Shown: positions 27,666 through 37,867, counted from the first letter of the stretch. The stretch: DNA of 64,000 nt from Nostoc carneum NIES-2107 (GCA_002368155.1 AP018180.1:1054001-1118000); one strand, 5' to 3'. Program-made: numbers and translations. The notes: generated from the letters alone by a model not told the origin.

Positions 27666-27905
27666 TTGAGAACTCTTTCCCATTCTCATGTTTTTCTGGT
27701 GTTGGTGGCTGTGTTGGCTCTATTTCCAGAGTTTACAGTTATATTGTCAGCACCAGTGGTAATTGCAGGTTTCAATGCCTTATTTGGTATGAGTATTGCT
27801 GTACCGATCATTCAATCGTTGGTTCGCCATACTCAAGCTGGTGGTTTTGGCAATGAAGCTGCTGAAACTTACAAGGGTTTATTTGGTGATTCTGCACCTA
27901 CTTGA
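27666..27905 (+). CDS. Hypothetical small membrane protein
   Basis: A 79-residue frame with a TTG start, two hydrophobic stretches (VFLVLVAVLALFPEFTVILSAPVVIAGF and FGMSIAVPIIQSLV) and a polar tail. I do not recognise it. It could be a relic like its neighbours. No ribosome site is evident. Confidence 0.35.
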   Translation: MRTLSHSHVFLVLVAVLALFPEFTVILSAPVVIAGFNALFGMSIAVPIIQSLVRHTQAGGFGNEAAETYKGLFGDSAPT

Positions 27906-28042
27906 CTTACAGAAATACTTTGTGGGGAAATAATCAAGCGTTCACGCAGTGTGCCGTAGGTATCGCTCTTCACAAGGTATCATTTATTCAACCACAATCT
28001 AAGCTTGGGCGATTCTAATTTCGTTGACTGGAAATTATTAAA

Positions 28043-29014
28043 CTATTGTCTCTTTTTCAGTCGAGGAGTTAAGTGTTCTGGAATATTTTCTAATTGAATG
28101 GCGTTACAACCAAATTGATAAGCAGTCTCCACTGATTTACCTGCCCCAATAGCATCATAAAATCCTGTGGAAAATTTAATCGCAGCTTGGTCTCCAATAG
28201 CTTTACTCATACCAATTACATGATTAATATGCTCGACGATAGCATCTGCCTGTACCTCAGAATAACAAGCGTTGAGCAGAACACACTCAACATGATGAGC
28301 ACATAATTCAAATAATATTTTTAAAGCTCCTGTACTGACAAGTTTTGAATTGCCATCTTCATCTTGGATTAATAGCCCATCTTCACCAGTTCCATGTCCA
28401 CAAAAATGGACGATTTGTGGCTCGATATCTAGCAAAGCTCGACGTAAATCATCAGCTTTTACAGCCCATCTTTGCTCTAATTTGAATTGATGACGCTTCT
28501 CGGAACGGCGTAAACCTTCATCAATTTCATGCACCTCTTTGTCTAAACGCAGCCTTGCTTCATTAACTGGACTTGATGTCAGAATTAAAATTACCTTCAT
28601 CGTTACATCCTGCTGCTTACACATCAGTGCCTGAATTTTAGCAATAAATTTTTTACTATCAAAATTTTGCTTACTAAAAAAAATAGCTCCATTCTCTGTA
28701 ACTAAATCAGCAGAATCTTGAGTAGTTAAATGGGGCGTTCCGCTCACTGCTATTGCTGGTATTTGTCGTTCGCTAGCTAATTCGATTAATTGAGTTCCCA
28801 ATTTTTGCGGCGAAATCGATGAATCACCTAAACCAATATCAGTAACTAATAAATCCCATTGGCTTTCGCCAAGATATTTATAAGCTTCAGCAAAAGTTTT
28901 CACAACTCTAATATCTAAGTTATTAGTATCTTGCAGAGCGCGACGAATCTTTTCTTGAAGAATACTCTGCCATTCTGATCCGTCTTCAACCAGAAGCACT
29001 TTCAAATATTTCAT
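28043..29014 (-). CDS. Response regulator fused to a CHAT caspase-like domain
   Basis: 323 residues from the ATG at 29014, which has AGGAA upstream and starts exactly at the receiver fold; a longer frame to 29128 has no such site. Receiver domain 1-130: acidic pair E10-D11, phosphoacceptor D59 (LLVTD), conserved K115. CHAT-type domain about 140-310: HFCGHG with H207 and LLNAC with C250, the His-Cys dyad of caspase-like peptidases. It should be phosphorylated by the GAF histidine kinase encoded 198 bases upstream on the same strand, so phosphorylation may switch a protease. Alternatively the CHAT part is only a scaffold. No gasdermin-like or obvious substrate gene is adjacent. Confidence 0.8.
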   Translation of the reverse strand: MKYLKVLLVEDGSEWQSILQEKIRRALQDTNNLDIRVVKTFAEAYKYLGESQWDLLVTDIGLGDSSISPQKLGTQLIELASERQIPAIAVSGTPHLTTQDSADLVTENGAIFFSKQNFDSKKFIAKIQALMCKQQDVTMKVILILTSSPVNEARLRLDKEVHEIDEGLRRSEKRHQFKLEQRWAVKADDLRRALLDIEPQIVHFCGHGTGEDGLLIQDEDGNSKLVSTGALKILFELCAHHVECVLLNACYSEVQADAIVEHINHVIGMSKAIGDQAAIKFSTGFYDAIGAGKSVETAYQFGCNAIQLENIPEHLTPRLKKRQ

Positions 29015-29140
29015 CTCAATTCCTGCACTTAATTTTGTAAATGTAGTTACTGCTACAAATTCATACCAATTTAAACAAGAATGCGATAGATGCGTAGTGG
29101 CGTGGCAAGCCTCTTGTGAGATGGGCATTTCGCACCTCTA

Positions 29141-29161
29141 GGGTGGACATCTTGTCCACCC
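29141..29161. repeat. Perfect 9-bp-arm hairpin between kinase and regulator genes
   Basis: GGGTGGACA and TGTCCACCC are exact reverse complements around TCT. This repeat is common in Nostoc-type genomes. Here it sits in the 198-base gap of a probable operon and could affect the relative expression of the two proteins. Confidence 0.7.
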
Positions 29162-29212
29162 CACAAGAAGTTCTCCAACTTACATTTGTAGCGATCATTC
29201 TTCAAATTGGTA

Positions 29213-32089
29213 TCAGATACCCGATTTGTAAATTGGCAAGATTACAGAAAACTTTGTTCCTGCATCAAGGGTACTATTCACTAATAATTTTCCTCCTAAT
29301 CGCTCAACATAAAATCTTGTCCACCATAATCCAAAACCCATGCCTCTTCTCGCATTTTTTGTTGAATAATCAGGCTGGAAAATCTTTTCTAAATTTTCTT
29401 GGGCAATACCTACACCAGAATCAGTAACACTGATTTTCACAAAACCTTCTTCGTCAGTTCTAGCATCAATTGATAACTCACCTCCTAGTGCATTTTTCAT
29501 CAGTATGGCATCTACAGCATTTTGGATGAGGTTATCGAAAACATATATCAATTGCTGTTTACCTGCAAATACTTCCGGTAATCTGGCACAAATATGCAAA
29601 TTTTGCTGAATATTTAAACTTATCTGCATTTGATTTATTGCTTGCATTACTACTTTTTTGACACGAAGAGGTTGACGTTGTTCTTGCAGCCAAATTTTCA
29701 AACATTCAGCATCCTCTAAAACCTTATTTGCTAAGGAAAAAATTTCAAATGCCTTGTGGCGATCGCCATCATCATTTTCATCAAGAATATCCTGCGCCCA
29801 GATACGAATAGCACCAACATAATTATTTATCTTATGAACTAACGGGCCTGCTAGTTCACCTAAGGTAGCTATTGCTTCTGTTTTCACAAGTTGCTCTTTA
29901 GTTTCTGCGTTTTGGATCGCAATAACCGCTAGATCTGCTAACACTTCTAACCTGCGTAAATCCCCTTGGTCAAATTCTTTGGGTTTACGTCCTTCTACGT
30001 TAAGTACACCAAGTACACCACGGTCTTTATCTAACAAAGGCACACATAATTCTGAGCGCACATTAGTAAAACAGGGTTGATAGCGGATATCGGACTGAAC
30101 ATCATTTACTAATGCAGGCTGACGATGAGTAGCAACCCAACCTGTAATTCCTTTGTCTAGAGTGCCGTATTTTGGAGCTTGAGTAGTTGGTATGCTTTCA
30201 GGATAACTAACCTTCGTAACTAGCAATTTATTCACAGAATCTAACAACCGAATAGTTCCTAATTCGGCTCCCGTGATTTGTACTGATTGCTGTACAATCA
30301 ATTTCAACAGTTCATCTTCTTCTAATGTCGTAATAATCTGGCGGTCAATACTGCTTAATGTCTGTAACCATCGTTGATTTTTAATAGCAGTTGCAGCGGA
30401 GGAAGCTAAAGTATTAATAATTTGTTTCTCTTCGCCCGAAAAATCATGAGGTCGCCGATAATTAATGAACATAACTCCAACGATGTCTCGCTCTACCCTG
30501 AGTAAAACCCCAGCTACAGATTGAATTTTTTCTCGTTGACTAAAAGCTGAGTCTTTAAATATAGGCTCATTTGAGACTATTGAAGCATAGATATTTTCTC
30601 CATGTTTTATCAGTAAAAATGGTACATCTTGCTGATCAAGCTTTGTATCTTTCATTTTTTGCTCTTCTTTCAGACGACCTGCATAACTAACTTCAGGTAA
30701 AAAATCATCTTCGGTCTGAATATATGCATAAATAGTCACTACATCGGCTGCAAGGACATTTAAAGTGTTCCAGGCAATATGTCCTAATAAATCGGCATTT
30801 TCTGGTATCCGGCTGAGTGATTGAGCAACTGAATGAATCGTGGCTAATTGGCGCGCTTTATCAAGCATTTGTTGATAGGTGATTGCGTGCCAGATGGCAT
30901 CAACTGCATGACGAGCAAACAGTTCTCCCAATTGCAACTTTTCTTGATTAAATTGATGTTCGCGCTGAAAGTGTACGTATAAAACTCCTACACCAATAGG
31001 CTCTAGTTGTCTTTGGCTAGTTTGATGTTGATGATTACCACTATCTCGATCAAGGGCAGTGATTTCCTCTATACTTGCGTTGCTACCATTGAGTAATAAG
31101 GGAAAAGCTGCATAAGTTCGAGAACCTTCTTTAACAGCTATGGGGTTAAAAGAACTTGGCTGTGAATTTTCGTCAGCTTTGGGTAAATCTGGTAAAAATT
31201 TAGGTTTACCCTCAATAATAGCTTGCCAGCCTAATCCATTTAAACTTGGGTTGCGCGGTGGAAAGTCTTTGAGAAGCTGATGGTCAATACAGCCTGCACA
31301 AACTTCGTAAATATAATGGTTTTTCTGTGGTTCCCACAAAAAGTGTAGTGTAGTGAAGTCAGCTTTTAAAATGTGCCTAGCATTTTCAGCAACAGTTTCT
31401 AATACGTAACGCAGACGTGCTTTACGAATATCTAGCGCTCTTTGAGCTACAAGTTTAGCTAATGCGATCGCTTGTTGATGGGTGATTTTGGTGTCACAAT
31501 TCTCATAACCTGCTTCTACAGAGCCAATTACTTTCGGTGGAGTATAACCTGGTATTGGCTTCATACTGATAATAGTATGTTGCTTTTCAGTATCAATTTC
31601 TTGAGGAATGAAATTCTCTTCCCAATCATACTGTTCAAACCAATCCTCTAGAATTTTGCCGCTTTCATCTCGAATCAGAATAATCGGCGTAAAAATGCGG
31701 ACAAGATTATGATGGTCGAATGTTTCAAAAATCCAACTATCAAAGCGTTCATTTTGTCCGGAGATAATCTCTGTGTGGCATTCTTTAACTATATCTGCTT
31801 GAATATCTCGTAATTCTGGATCGTCCTCCAGGTAATGTCTGGCTCGATTCACCCAATTTTTACCGATACCAATTCCATGTACTGCTTCAATAGTGTTTGA
31901 TGCAGGCATGACTAAGGAGATATTGACAAAATCAAATCCCAACGAATCTTGAATTTCATGGCAAATGCGATCAAGAATTAATTCTAAGCGAAAGAGTTCA
32001 GTTGTGGCTTTGGCTATTTGATTTTCAGCTTGGAGAATTTGCTGTTCAAATGCTTTGAAATCTTCGGGAAAATGTTGAGAATTATGCAT
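29213..32089 (-). CDS. Multi-GAF sensor histidine kinase
   Basis: A 958-residue kinase without obvious membrane segments. Several GAF-type sensor domains fill roughly residues 30-725; the clearest is about 555-725, with CVPLLDKDRGVLGVLNVEG. An atypical dimerisation helix carries the probable phosphorylated H752 (GPLVHKINNY). The ATPase follows with N box NLIQNAVDAI, DSGVGI, a PDYST loop and GMGFGL. The ATP-binding parts are intact. It likely senses a small molecule or redox state in the cytoplasm and phosphorylates the REC-CHAT protein encoded next. No GAF cysteine typical of a bilin-binding phytochrome site was identified with confidence. Confidence 0.85.
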   Translation of the reverse strand: MHNSQHFPEDFKAFEQQILQAENQIAKATTELFRLELILDRICHEIQDSLGFDFVNISLVMPASNTIEAVHGIGIGKNWVNRARHYLEDDPELRDIQADIVKECHTEIISGQNERFDSWIFETFDHHNLVRIFTPIILIRDESGKILEDWFEQYDWEENFIPQEIDTEKQHTIISMKPIPGYTPPKVIGSVEAGYENCDTKITHQQAIALAKLVAQRALDIRKARLRYVLETVAENARHILKADFTTLHFLWEPQKNHYIYEVCAGCIDHQLLKDFPPRNPSLNGLGWQAIIEGKPKFLPDLPKADENSQPSSFNPIAVKEGSRTYAAFPLLLNGSNASIEEITALDRDSGNHQHQTSQRQLEPIGVGVLYVHFQREHQFNQEKLQLGELFARHAVDAIWHAITYQQMLDKARQLATIHSVAQSLSRIPENADLLGHIAWNTLNVLAADVVTIYAYIQTEDDFLPEVSYAGRLKEEQKMKDTKLDQQDVPFLLIKHGENIYASIVSNEPIFKDSAFSQREKIQSVAGVLLRVERDIVGVMFINYRRPHDFSGEEKQIINTLASSAATAIKNQRWLQTLSSIDRQIITTLEEDELLKLIVQQSVQITGAELGTIRLLDSVNKLLVTKVSYPESIPTTQAPKYGTLDKGITGWVATHRQPALVNDVQSDIRYQPCFTNVRSELCVPLLDKDRGVLGVLNVEGRKPKEFDQGDLRRLEVLADLAVIAIQNAETKEQLVKTEAIATLGELAGPLVHKINNYVGAIRIWAQDILDENDDGDRHKAFEIFSLANKVLEDAECLKIWLQEQRQPLRVKKVVMQAINQMQISLNIQQNLHICARLPEVFAGKQQLIYVFDNLIQNAVDAILMKNALGGELSIDARTDEEGFVKISVTDSGVGIAQENLEKIFQPDYSTKNARRGMGFGLWWTRFYVERLGGKLLVNSTLDAGTKFSVILPIYKSGI

Positions 32090-32245
32090 ACAAATTTCCT
32101 GTGAGTGATGAATTACTAAAAGTTGGGTGGGTGTAGCGATCAGTGCTCGCTCCTTGATGGAGAACGCAGGGGATACCTACGCCAACCTCAAGGACGAACG
32201 CACTCCAGAACTGCTGATGCCGTTGGGTTTTGGGTCAAGCGATAT

Positions 32246-32473
32246 TTAACGCCAAGATTCTAAAATGACCGTTATTGTGATTAAACACAACAAGATAATT
32301 CCCAGCTTAGAAAACCAATTGCTTGCAACCGGCAGTAGCATAACAACAGTATGTGAAGCGCCAAAACTAATGAATAAAATAGACATAATCGCAAAAGCGA
32401 ATATTGCTAGCAAAAAATATTTGAGGAACTGAGCAGTGAATTGCAACAGCAAACTATAGTGTCTTGGTGTCAT
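32246..32473 (-). CDS. Small two-helix membrane protein
   Basis: 75 residues from the ATG at 32473, preferred over a TTG at 32488 because GGAG lies 8 bases before it. Two hydrophobic helices (FLKYFLLAIFAFAIMSILFISF and LGIILLCLITITVIL) flank a short loop. I do not recognise a family. It lies upstream of the histidine kinase on the same strand, separated by repeat-rich sequence. Confidence 0.55.
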   Translation of the reverse strand: MTPRHYSLLLQFTAQFLKYFLLAIFAFAIMSILFISFGASHTVVMLLPVASNWFSKLGIILLCLITITVILESWR

Positions 32474-33244
32474 GGCTATAAACTCCAATCAGATTATTTA
32501 TCATTCAATTTATTGGTCATGGACAGATGCTTAATTCACACCACAAATTTAGGCATTTTGGACTCTCCCAGATTTAATTAATTGGCATTATCTGTTAGCA
32601 ATGGATATGCAAAGCTGCGACATCGATTTGGTGATTTATATCGATGTTTTGCGAATAAATATTTAATTCAATTGTTTGCAAATACTTTCATGAAGGCAAT
32701 CCAGCCCAAAAATGCATGTGTTGGAGTTATGCTCTCATCACTTGCGAAATAAAGCTTAAATTTTGTGGGCTACTAATGGCGAATGCTGAAACCGTTTTAC
32801 CTCTCGTATTAGATGATGCTGCATTTTAAAGCGCTAGGTTTGGTCACGGAATCAGGAAACTCTTCACATCCTCACAACAACACTCAACTTTGTCTTAGCC
32901 TTAACTCAGGCCCCATTGAATTTCTCTGAATCCAATTTGATTAATTTGTTTAAACCTAGCTATTTTCTTTTCACAGTGTTAAGAAAACTTTCTCCTGCTG
33001 AAGAAAGGAACATAATTGATTAGTAAACACCTATGTACATGTAAATCTTAAGCAAGAGTTCGCTGCCAAATTGTAGCTAAATATACAATATAAGAACTCT
33101 ATATTGACGAAAAGCCTGTTTTAAATTACATGTCGTAGAAAAGATGCAAAATTAAGAAATTAGGTATAAGAGATTACAAATAACGAATGTATTTGAGGTT
33201 TACTGTAAATTAGATTGACAACTACTAGCTCTAGAATCAAGAGT
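32474..33244. other. Non-coding gap between divergent genes
   Basis: About 770 bases with no supported gene. It separates the minus-strand membrane protein from the plus-strand 840-residue protein and should hold both promoters. No operator could be named. Confidence 0.5.
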
Positions 33245-35767
33245 ATGAGTAAAGAAAGTATGGAAGACCAAGAAGAACTCAGGAAAATGCTTCACTTCTT
33301 CCTAGAAAAAATGGGAGCAACTCAGGTAGAACTCTCAAAAGGGATGGATGTGAGCCGACCGGTTGTGATTGAATTTCTCAATCAGGAAAAAAAAAGGTTA
33401 CCAGTTAATCGCCAAGACTTAATCAAACTTTGCACAACTCTGCAAAACAATAAACCATCGAAAAGAAAATCAAAAGCAGAGGGTGAAAAAACCTCCCAAG
33501 ATATCGAATCTCATCCTCATGCTAACGAACTACGAGAATTATTGGGAGAGATTGGGACTGATGAACTATTGGAGTCGGCTGGTTTTTTACCAAATAACGC
33601 TAGTATTATTAAGGTCAGCCCAGAAAGGTTTTTTCAAATTGCTCAAGTGGTTGCATTGCTTGAGTTTTTAGAGGTTGAAGACTTAGTACCTACGACTCAA
33701 GAGTTTTTAGCGATCGCAAATCACAAAATAGCAATTACTAACAAGGGACATTTCAAATATCAAGAGAACGACTATCTAACATCTCTGATTGATAATCTCT
33801 GGGAATCTCACCCAACACTTGGTTTAAAACTGAGACTGGAAGTAATTGACAAGCTAGAGCGGACTAGGGACAGGCTGAAAGCTGGAGGTAAGACAAAATT
33901 CACCCAGCAAGAAGCTATCAGATTATTCATCAGCATTGCGATCAAAGAGCAAATGCTAAAAAATCTTCCCAACCTTCACATTAGAGTCCAAAAGACAGAA
34001 TTTCAAACTTTATCTCGATATGTTAATGCAGAAAAGGAATATAGTGATTTATACGCTCAATTCGTACAAATAGGTCATCAAGCAGAGTGTGCTCTGAAAA
34101 CTCCAGGTTCATGCTGGACAATGCAACCACAAGCCAAGTCTCTTGATTCCCTCACTCCTGTGATTATGGCCTTAGTAACCTGTAGTTTTAGTTATGATGG
34201 CGAATCTCACGAGCTGATTGAATGGATGTACACTTCTGGCAATACAATCGTTGAGAATGCGATAGGTGCTTTGAGTTTACACATGGGCTTGGCAGAGCAT
34301 GTAGCAAACGTCAGCATATCAACAAAAACCCTAGACAGTAGTATTGATTCTTTAGTTGAAACAACAGTAATTATCGGCAATAGACCACATTATCAAGGAA
34401 TTTGGGTTGATCGCGACTCAATGATTACTATGCTACAAGCGATCGTCTATGCCGCTAAACAATGGATAGGCGATCAAAGTACATCTGGCAAACTGGATCT
34501 GCAAATCTATACTTCAGCCTGTAAAGCTCTCTCTGATGTGAGAAAGCGATTAACAAGAGCCAGGAGAGCTTTTCAAAAATTTCAGTTTCTTGATGAAGAA
34601 TGTCAAACTGTTGAAATTAAGAAAATCGCTTATACCGCTAGGGAAGAATTGAAGAAAATTCCTAAAGAGGATATTTATTTCTCATATCGACTCAACTTTT
34701 ATCGCTGCTATTTTCTGACAAAACGCTTGGAGCTAAGACAATCTAATTTTCAAGGAAACATCCGTAACGCCCAACTGCTCATTCAAGAAATGAACCAAGT
34801 CCTTGAGGAAGACCAAAAAGTTAAGCAAGAACTGGTTCCTATCCAAGCTCTTATTCGCTCAGAAGTCTACCTGTATGAGCTTTCTTGTGGGCACGAGCCG
34901 AACTTATTTGATAAAGCTAAAAGAAGTCAGTGGCTGAGATTAGAAATCTGGGACAGGGAAATTCGATCTGCAATTAAACCAGGATCTTGTTACAAAGATC
35001 CTGGTTGGGATGTGTATCTAGCATTATCGGAAATGTATGGTAATGTTGCCCGCATAGAGTTTTATCTTGCTGATGAGAAAAGCTCTCTTGTAGCCGCCGC
35101 AGAAAATTTTCTCAGAGCAGCTCACTACGCATTACGTATTGGTTTAGCTCAACGAGCTTCTCGATGGTTAGCATTTGCAGGCAGAGCCTGGATCAGGCTT
35201 GGAGAAGATAATTTGCCAAAACAGGCATCTAAGTTTGCTGATAAACTTGCTAAAACGGATTTAACTGCTGGTCACAGTAATAATTTTTGGCAAGCAGTGC
35301 TTTCAGAAATTTATTTACTTGATGGAGAATATTTATTATTAATTCAAGATGATGCTACCAATGCGTTGGAGATTTTTTTAAAGGCACTCAAAGGCGCTGT
35401 ATATTTAAGCTTGAATAGACGGATTTGTGACGCACTTTTTAATATTTCCAGGTGTTCAGAAAAGATTAGCAATTTCAGTGTCAAAGAAGGACTGAGTAGA
35501 GTTTTTAGGGAAGAAGATAGCTTAACCAAATCCAACGAGAATAAATTAAACCCCATGAAAAATCTCACTTCTGAGAAAGTTTTAGATTTACTATGTAAAC
35601 TCTGGAGTAGAGAAGATAATCCTAGTTGGTATCAAGTAGGGGGTGAGTTTTCTCAACTTGCCGCAAGTATTTGGCAGGAATGGCATCGTGATACTGAGCC
35701 TGGAGCCACAACTAAACATCCAATTGCTGAACTGATTGAAAAAAAAGTTTGGCTTGGGCGAGTTTAA
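33245..35767 (+). CDS. Unrecognised 840-residue HTH/helical-repeat protein
   Basis: Start taken at the ATG at 33245; a TTG at 33215 and an ATG at 33260 are alternatives. Residues about 15-75 form a probable XRE-like helix-turn-helix (ATQVELSKGMDVSRPVVIEFLNQ). The rest is helical, soluble and rich in TPR-like segments toward the C-terminus (AAENFLRAAHYALRIGLAQRASRWLAFAGRA; ALEIFLKALKGAVYLSLNRRICDALFNIS). No catalytic motif is visible. The layout (DNA-binding head plus long helical receptor body) suggests a transcriptional regulator or signal-sensing scaffold. It faces away from the REC-CHAT/kinase pair, so any partnership is speculation. Confidence 0.7.
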   Translation: MSKESMEDQEELRKMLHFFLEKMGATQVELSKGMDVSRPVVIEFLNQEKKRLPVNRQDLIKLCTTLQNNKPSKRKSKAEGEKTSQDIESHPHANELRELLGEIGTDELLESAGFLPNNASIIKVSPERFFQIAQVVALLEFLEVEDLVPTTQEFLAIANHKIAITNKGHFKYQENDYLTSLIDNLWESHPTLGLKLRLEVIDKLERTRDRLKAGGKTKFTQQEAIRLFISIAIKEQMLKNLPNLHIRVQKTEFQTLSRYVNAEKEYSDLYAQFVQIGHQAECALKTPGSCWTMQPQAKSLDSLTPVIMALVTCSFSYDGESHELIEWMYTSGNTIVENAIGALSLHMGLAEHVANVSISTKTLDSSIDSLVETTVIIGNRPHYQGIWVDRDSMITMLQAIVYAAKQWIGDQSTSGKLDLQIYTSACKALSDVRKRLTRARRAFQKFQFLDEECQTVEIKKIAYTAREELKKIPKEDIYFSYRLNFYRCYFLTKRLELRQSNFQGNIRNAQLLIQEMNQVLEEDQKVKQELVPIQALIRSEVYLYELSCGHEPNLFDKAKRSQWLRLEIWDREIRSAIKPGSCYKDPGWDVYLALSEMYGNVARIEFYLADEKSSLVAAAENFLRAAHYALRIGLAQRASRWLAFAGRAWIRLGEDNLPKQASKFADKLAKTDLTAGHSNNFWQAVLSEIYLLDGEYLLLIQDDATNALEIFLKALKGAVYLSLNRRICDALFNISRCSEKISNFSVKEGLSRVFREEDSLTKSNENKLNPMKNLTSEKVLDLLCKLWSREDNPSWYQVGGEFSQLAASIWQEWHRDTEPGATTKHPIAELIEKKVWLGRV

Positions 35768-35768
35768 G

Positions 35769-36464
35769 CTAATTGACCTCAGTTCGGGCATAGCCCGGTG
35801 CATTCAGTTTGAAGTGGATATGGGCTGCCCGCCAAGTGTGTCGTCCCAGGAGGTGCAATACCTGTCCACAGGGTCCACTGGCTGGGACGTTATACCCATT
35901 TGGCACAATCGTTTCAAAGTGGTAGTTGCCGTTGTTATCGGTGTGGAATTGCCCACGAAAGTTCCCGGCAGGTTGGGAGGAATCTTGAATGTCATACAGC
36001 CCTGTGGAACTAGGTTGCCAAACATCGACCACCGCATTGGTGATCGCTTGTCCGTTCACATCCAGCACACGACCTGAAAGGAACAGGGGATTACCCTCAA
36101 GATCAATGCCAAGGCGATCGCCCAAATTGCGTTGAGGGGAATTAGGCACGTAGGTGGGTCCTTGCAAATTTCCTTCGGTGCCACTGTTGGAGTCTTGCAG
36201 CAATTCCACTAACTCCGAAATGCTAAGTAAATCCGTCAACATGTGAATCTCCCCATCGGGAATTTCTTGCCTATGGCGGCTTGCTTGATTGAGGAAATCA
36301 CGCCCCAACTGCAATTCAGGTTCGGTCAGCTTCACCTCGCGTACAAAGGCGTGAAGATGGTTTACTAAACTCGTGTAAATTTCGTACAGGCGTGGATGAG
36401 TTTTGCCACCGTCACCGTGGTTAATAACAGCCTGAGTAATCGTATCGATTGTGATGGGTTTCAT
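35769..36464 (-). pseudogene. Intradiol ring-cleavage dioxygenase, C-terminally truncated
   Basis: About 231 residues from an ATG with GGAGA upstream. The fold resembles catechol/hydroxyquinol 1,2-dioxygenase: N-terminal helical linker, then the beta core with likely ferric ligands Tyr (TGLYDIQ), Tyr (GNYHFETIVP) and His-x-His (AAHIHFK). Relatives are about 280-310 residues; this one ends ARTEVN some 50-60 residues early, one base from the stop of the convergent gene at 35767. All four ligands survive, but the missing last strands make activity doubtful. A recombination joint between the two genes is likely. Confidence 0.8.
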
Positions 36465-36728
36465 GATAGTTCTCCGAAAAAGATGAATGATTGAAAGAGA
36501 GTTAATGATTGAACGCAAGAGTGTGGGGATTGTGATCTAAGCAACGTGTGAAAGGCCTACTCAATCAGCACCAGGAAATATAAGCCGTAATTCAAGCAGG
36601 GACATGGATTTAACCGAGGTAAGACGAACGGGTGGAACAGAGATTGCTGTTATCAGGCAGAACAATACGGCTGAAAGGGTTTCGATCAGTGCGACATACT
36701 GGATTTGGGTTGTGTGATACCAGTGTTG

Positions 36729-36887
36729 TTACCAGAGAATGCCAGCAATTTTGACCAGCATGATCGCAAAAGACAAGGCAGTGAATAACGATAGGATGCC
36801 AACTGCATACAGACGGAATACCAGAGCGGCAGCACCGACATGATAGAGAACTAGCCGTTGAATTGCATGGGGTGTCTTTGCAGGCAT
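36729..36887 (-). CDS. 52-residue membrane peptide
   Basis: A short frame MPAKTPHAIQRLVLYHVGAA continuing into a hydrophobic helix and ending KIAGILW. One or two membrane segments are likely. It is upstream of the truncated dioxygenase and downstream of the hydrolase, all on the minus strand. Not recognised; it could be a real small protein or a gene end. Confidence 0.4.
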   Translation of the reverse strand: MPAKTPHAIQRLVLYHVGAAALVFRLYAVGILSLFTALSFAIMLVKIAGILW

Positions 36888-36970
36888 ATACACAAACACA
36901 CCCGGCAAACTTAGAATTCCGTCGTCATGTTCTCCATATCAAAATCTTTTGGTTTACGCTTTTTTGTAGC

Positions 36971-37807
36971 TTAATTTTCTTTGAGAAAATCCAGCAGCAC
37001 AGGGTTGACCTGATCAGCATGAGTCCAGTTGATGGCGTGTGGTCCGCCAGGAATGACCACAAGTTGACTGTTTTTAATCAGCTTCGGGAGTCTTGCTGCG
37101 GTAGACTCAAGCGGCAACAGGCGATCAGCATCGCCATGAATAATCAGCGTTGGTACATCAATGCGGGGTAGATCGTCGCGGAAGTCAGTTAGCCAAGACG
37201 GTACACAATCCAGTGTTGCTTTAGCAGAAGCTCCTGCTGCCACATTCCAACTCATCTGGATAGCCTCGTGACTGATGCGATCACCGAGAAACACATCCAC
37301 GTTGAAGAAATCTTTGAGGAATGTGGATAGATAGGCTGGACGGTCTTCAGCAATTGCTTTCATAATGCCATCAAAAATACTCTGAGGAACTCCCTCTGAG
37401 TTATCATCAGTCTTCAGCAGAAAGGGTGGCACTGGACCCATTAGCACTGCTTTACTGACACGTTCTGAACCGTATTTACCAAGATAGCGAGTTACTTCAC
37501 CTGTTCCCATTGAAAAGCCGATCAGGACGGCATTACGCAAATCAAGTTTTGTCATCAGCGTGTCTAAATCCGCCGCAAAGGTATCGTAGTCGTAGCCAAA
37601 CGAAGGCTGACTGGAATCACCAAATCCTCGGCGATCGTAAGTGATGACTCGGTAGCCTTCTTTTAGTAACACTCCAACCTGTTTTTCCCAGGAATGACCA
37701 CTGAGCGGAAACCCATGAATCAACACCACAGGTTGACCTACTCCGAAATCTTCGTAGTAAATATCAATGCTGGCAGAATTTTCTTGACCGACAGTAACGT
37801 AAGGCAT
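36971..37807 (-). CDS. Alpha/beta hydrolase (non-heme chloroperoxidase-like)
   Basis: 278 residues with oxyanion HGFPLSG, nucleophile Ser in GFSMGTGE, acid Asp in IHGDADRLLP and His in GGPHAINWTH, the complete triad. Closest to the cofactor-free haloperoxidase/esterase branch, which in practice are esterases or perhydrolases. A strong ribosome site (AGGAG) lies 7 bases before the ATG. Together with the adjacent dioxygenase and oxidoreductases it could act on an aromatic or ester substrate, but no pathway can be drawn. Confidence 0.88.
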   Translation of the reverse strand: MPYVTVGQENSASIDIYYEDFGVGQPVVLIHGFPLSGHSWEKQVGVLLKEGYRVITYDRRGFGDSSQPSFGYDYDTFAADLDTLMTKLDLRNAVLIGFSMGTGEVTRYLGKYGSERVSKAVLMGPVPPFLLKTDDNSEGVPQSIFDGIMKAIAEDRPAYLSTFLKDFFNVDVFLGDRISHEAIQMSWNVAAGASAKATLDCVPSWLTDFRDDLPRIDVPTLIIHGDADRLLPLESTAARLPKLIKNSQLVVIPGGPHAINWTHADQVNPVLLDFLKEN

Positions 37808-37867
37808 GAGAGTCTCCTTTTTTATGAATTGGTTTATTGTTTGATTTCGATAAGCACAAGAACAATC

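Noticed and set aside
28043-29014. CHAT protein as a Craspase (CRISPR-linked) component
   Set aside because: No cas genes or CRISPR array are nearby, and the fusion to a receiver domain points to two-component control.
29015-29128. 38-residue N-terminal extension of the REC-CHAT protein
   Set aside because: It lies in repeat-containing sequence, and the ATG at 29014 with AGGAA upstream starts directly at the receiver fold.
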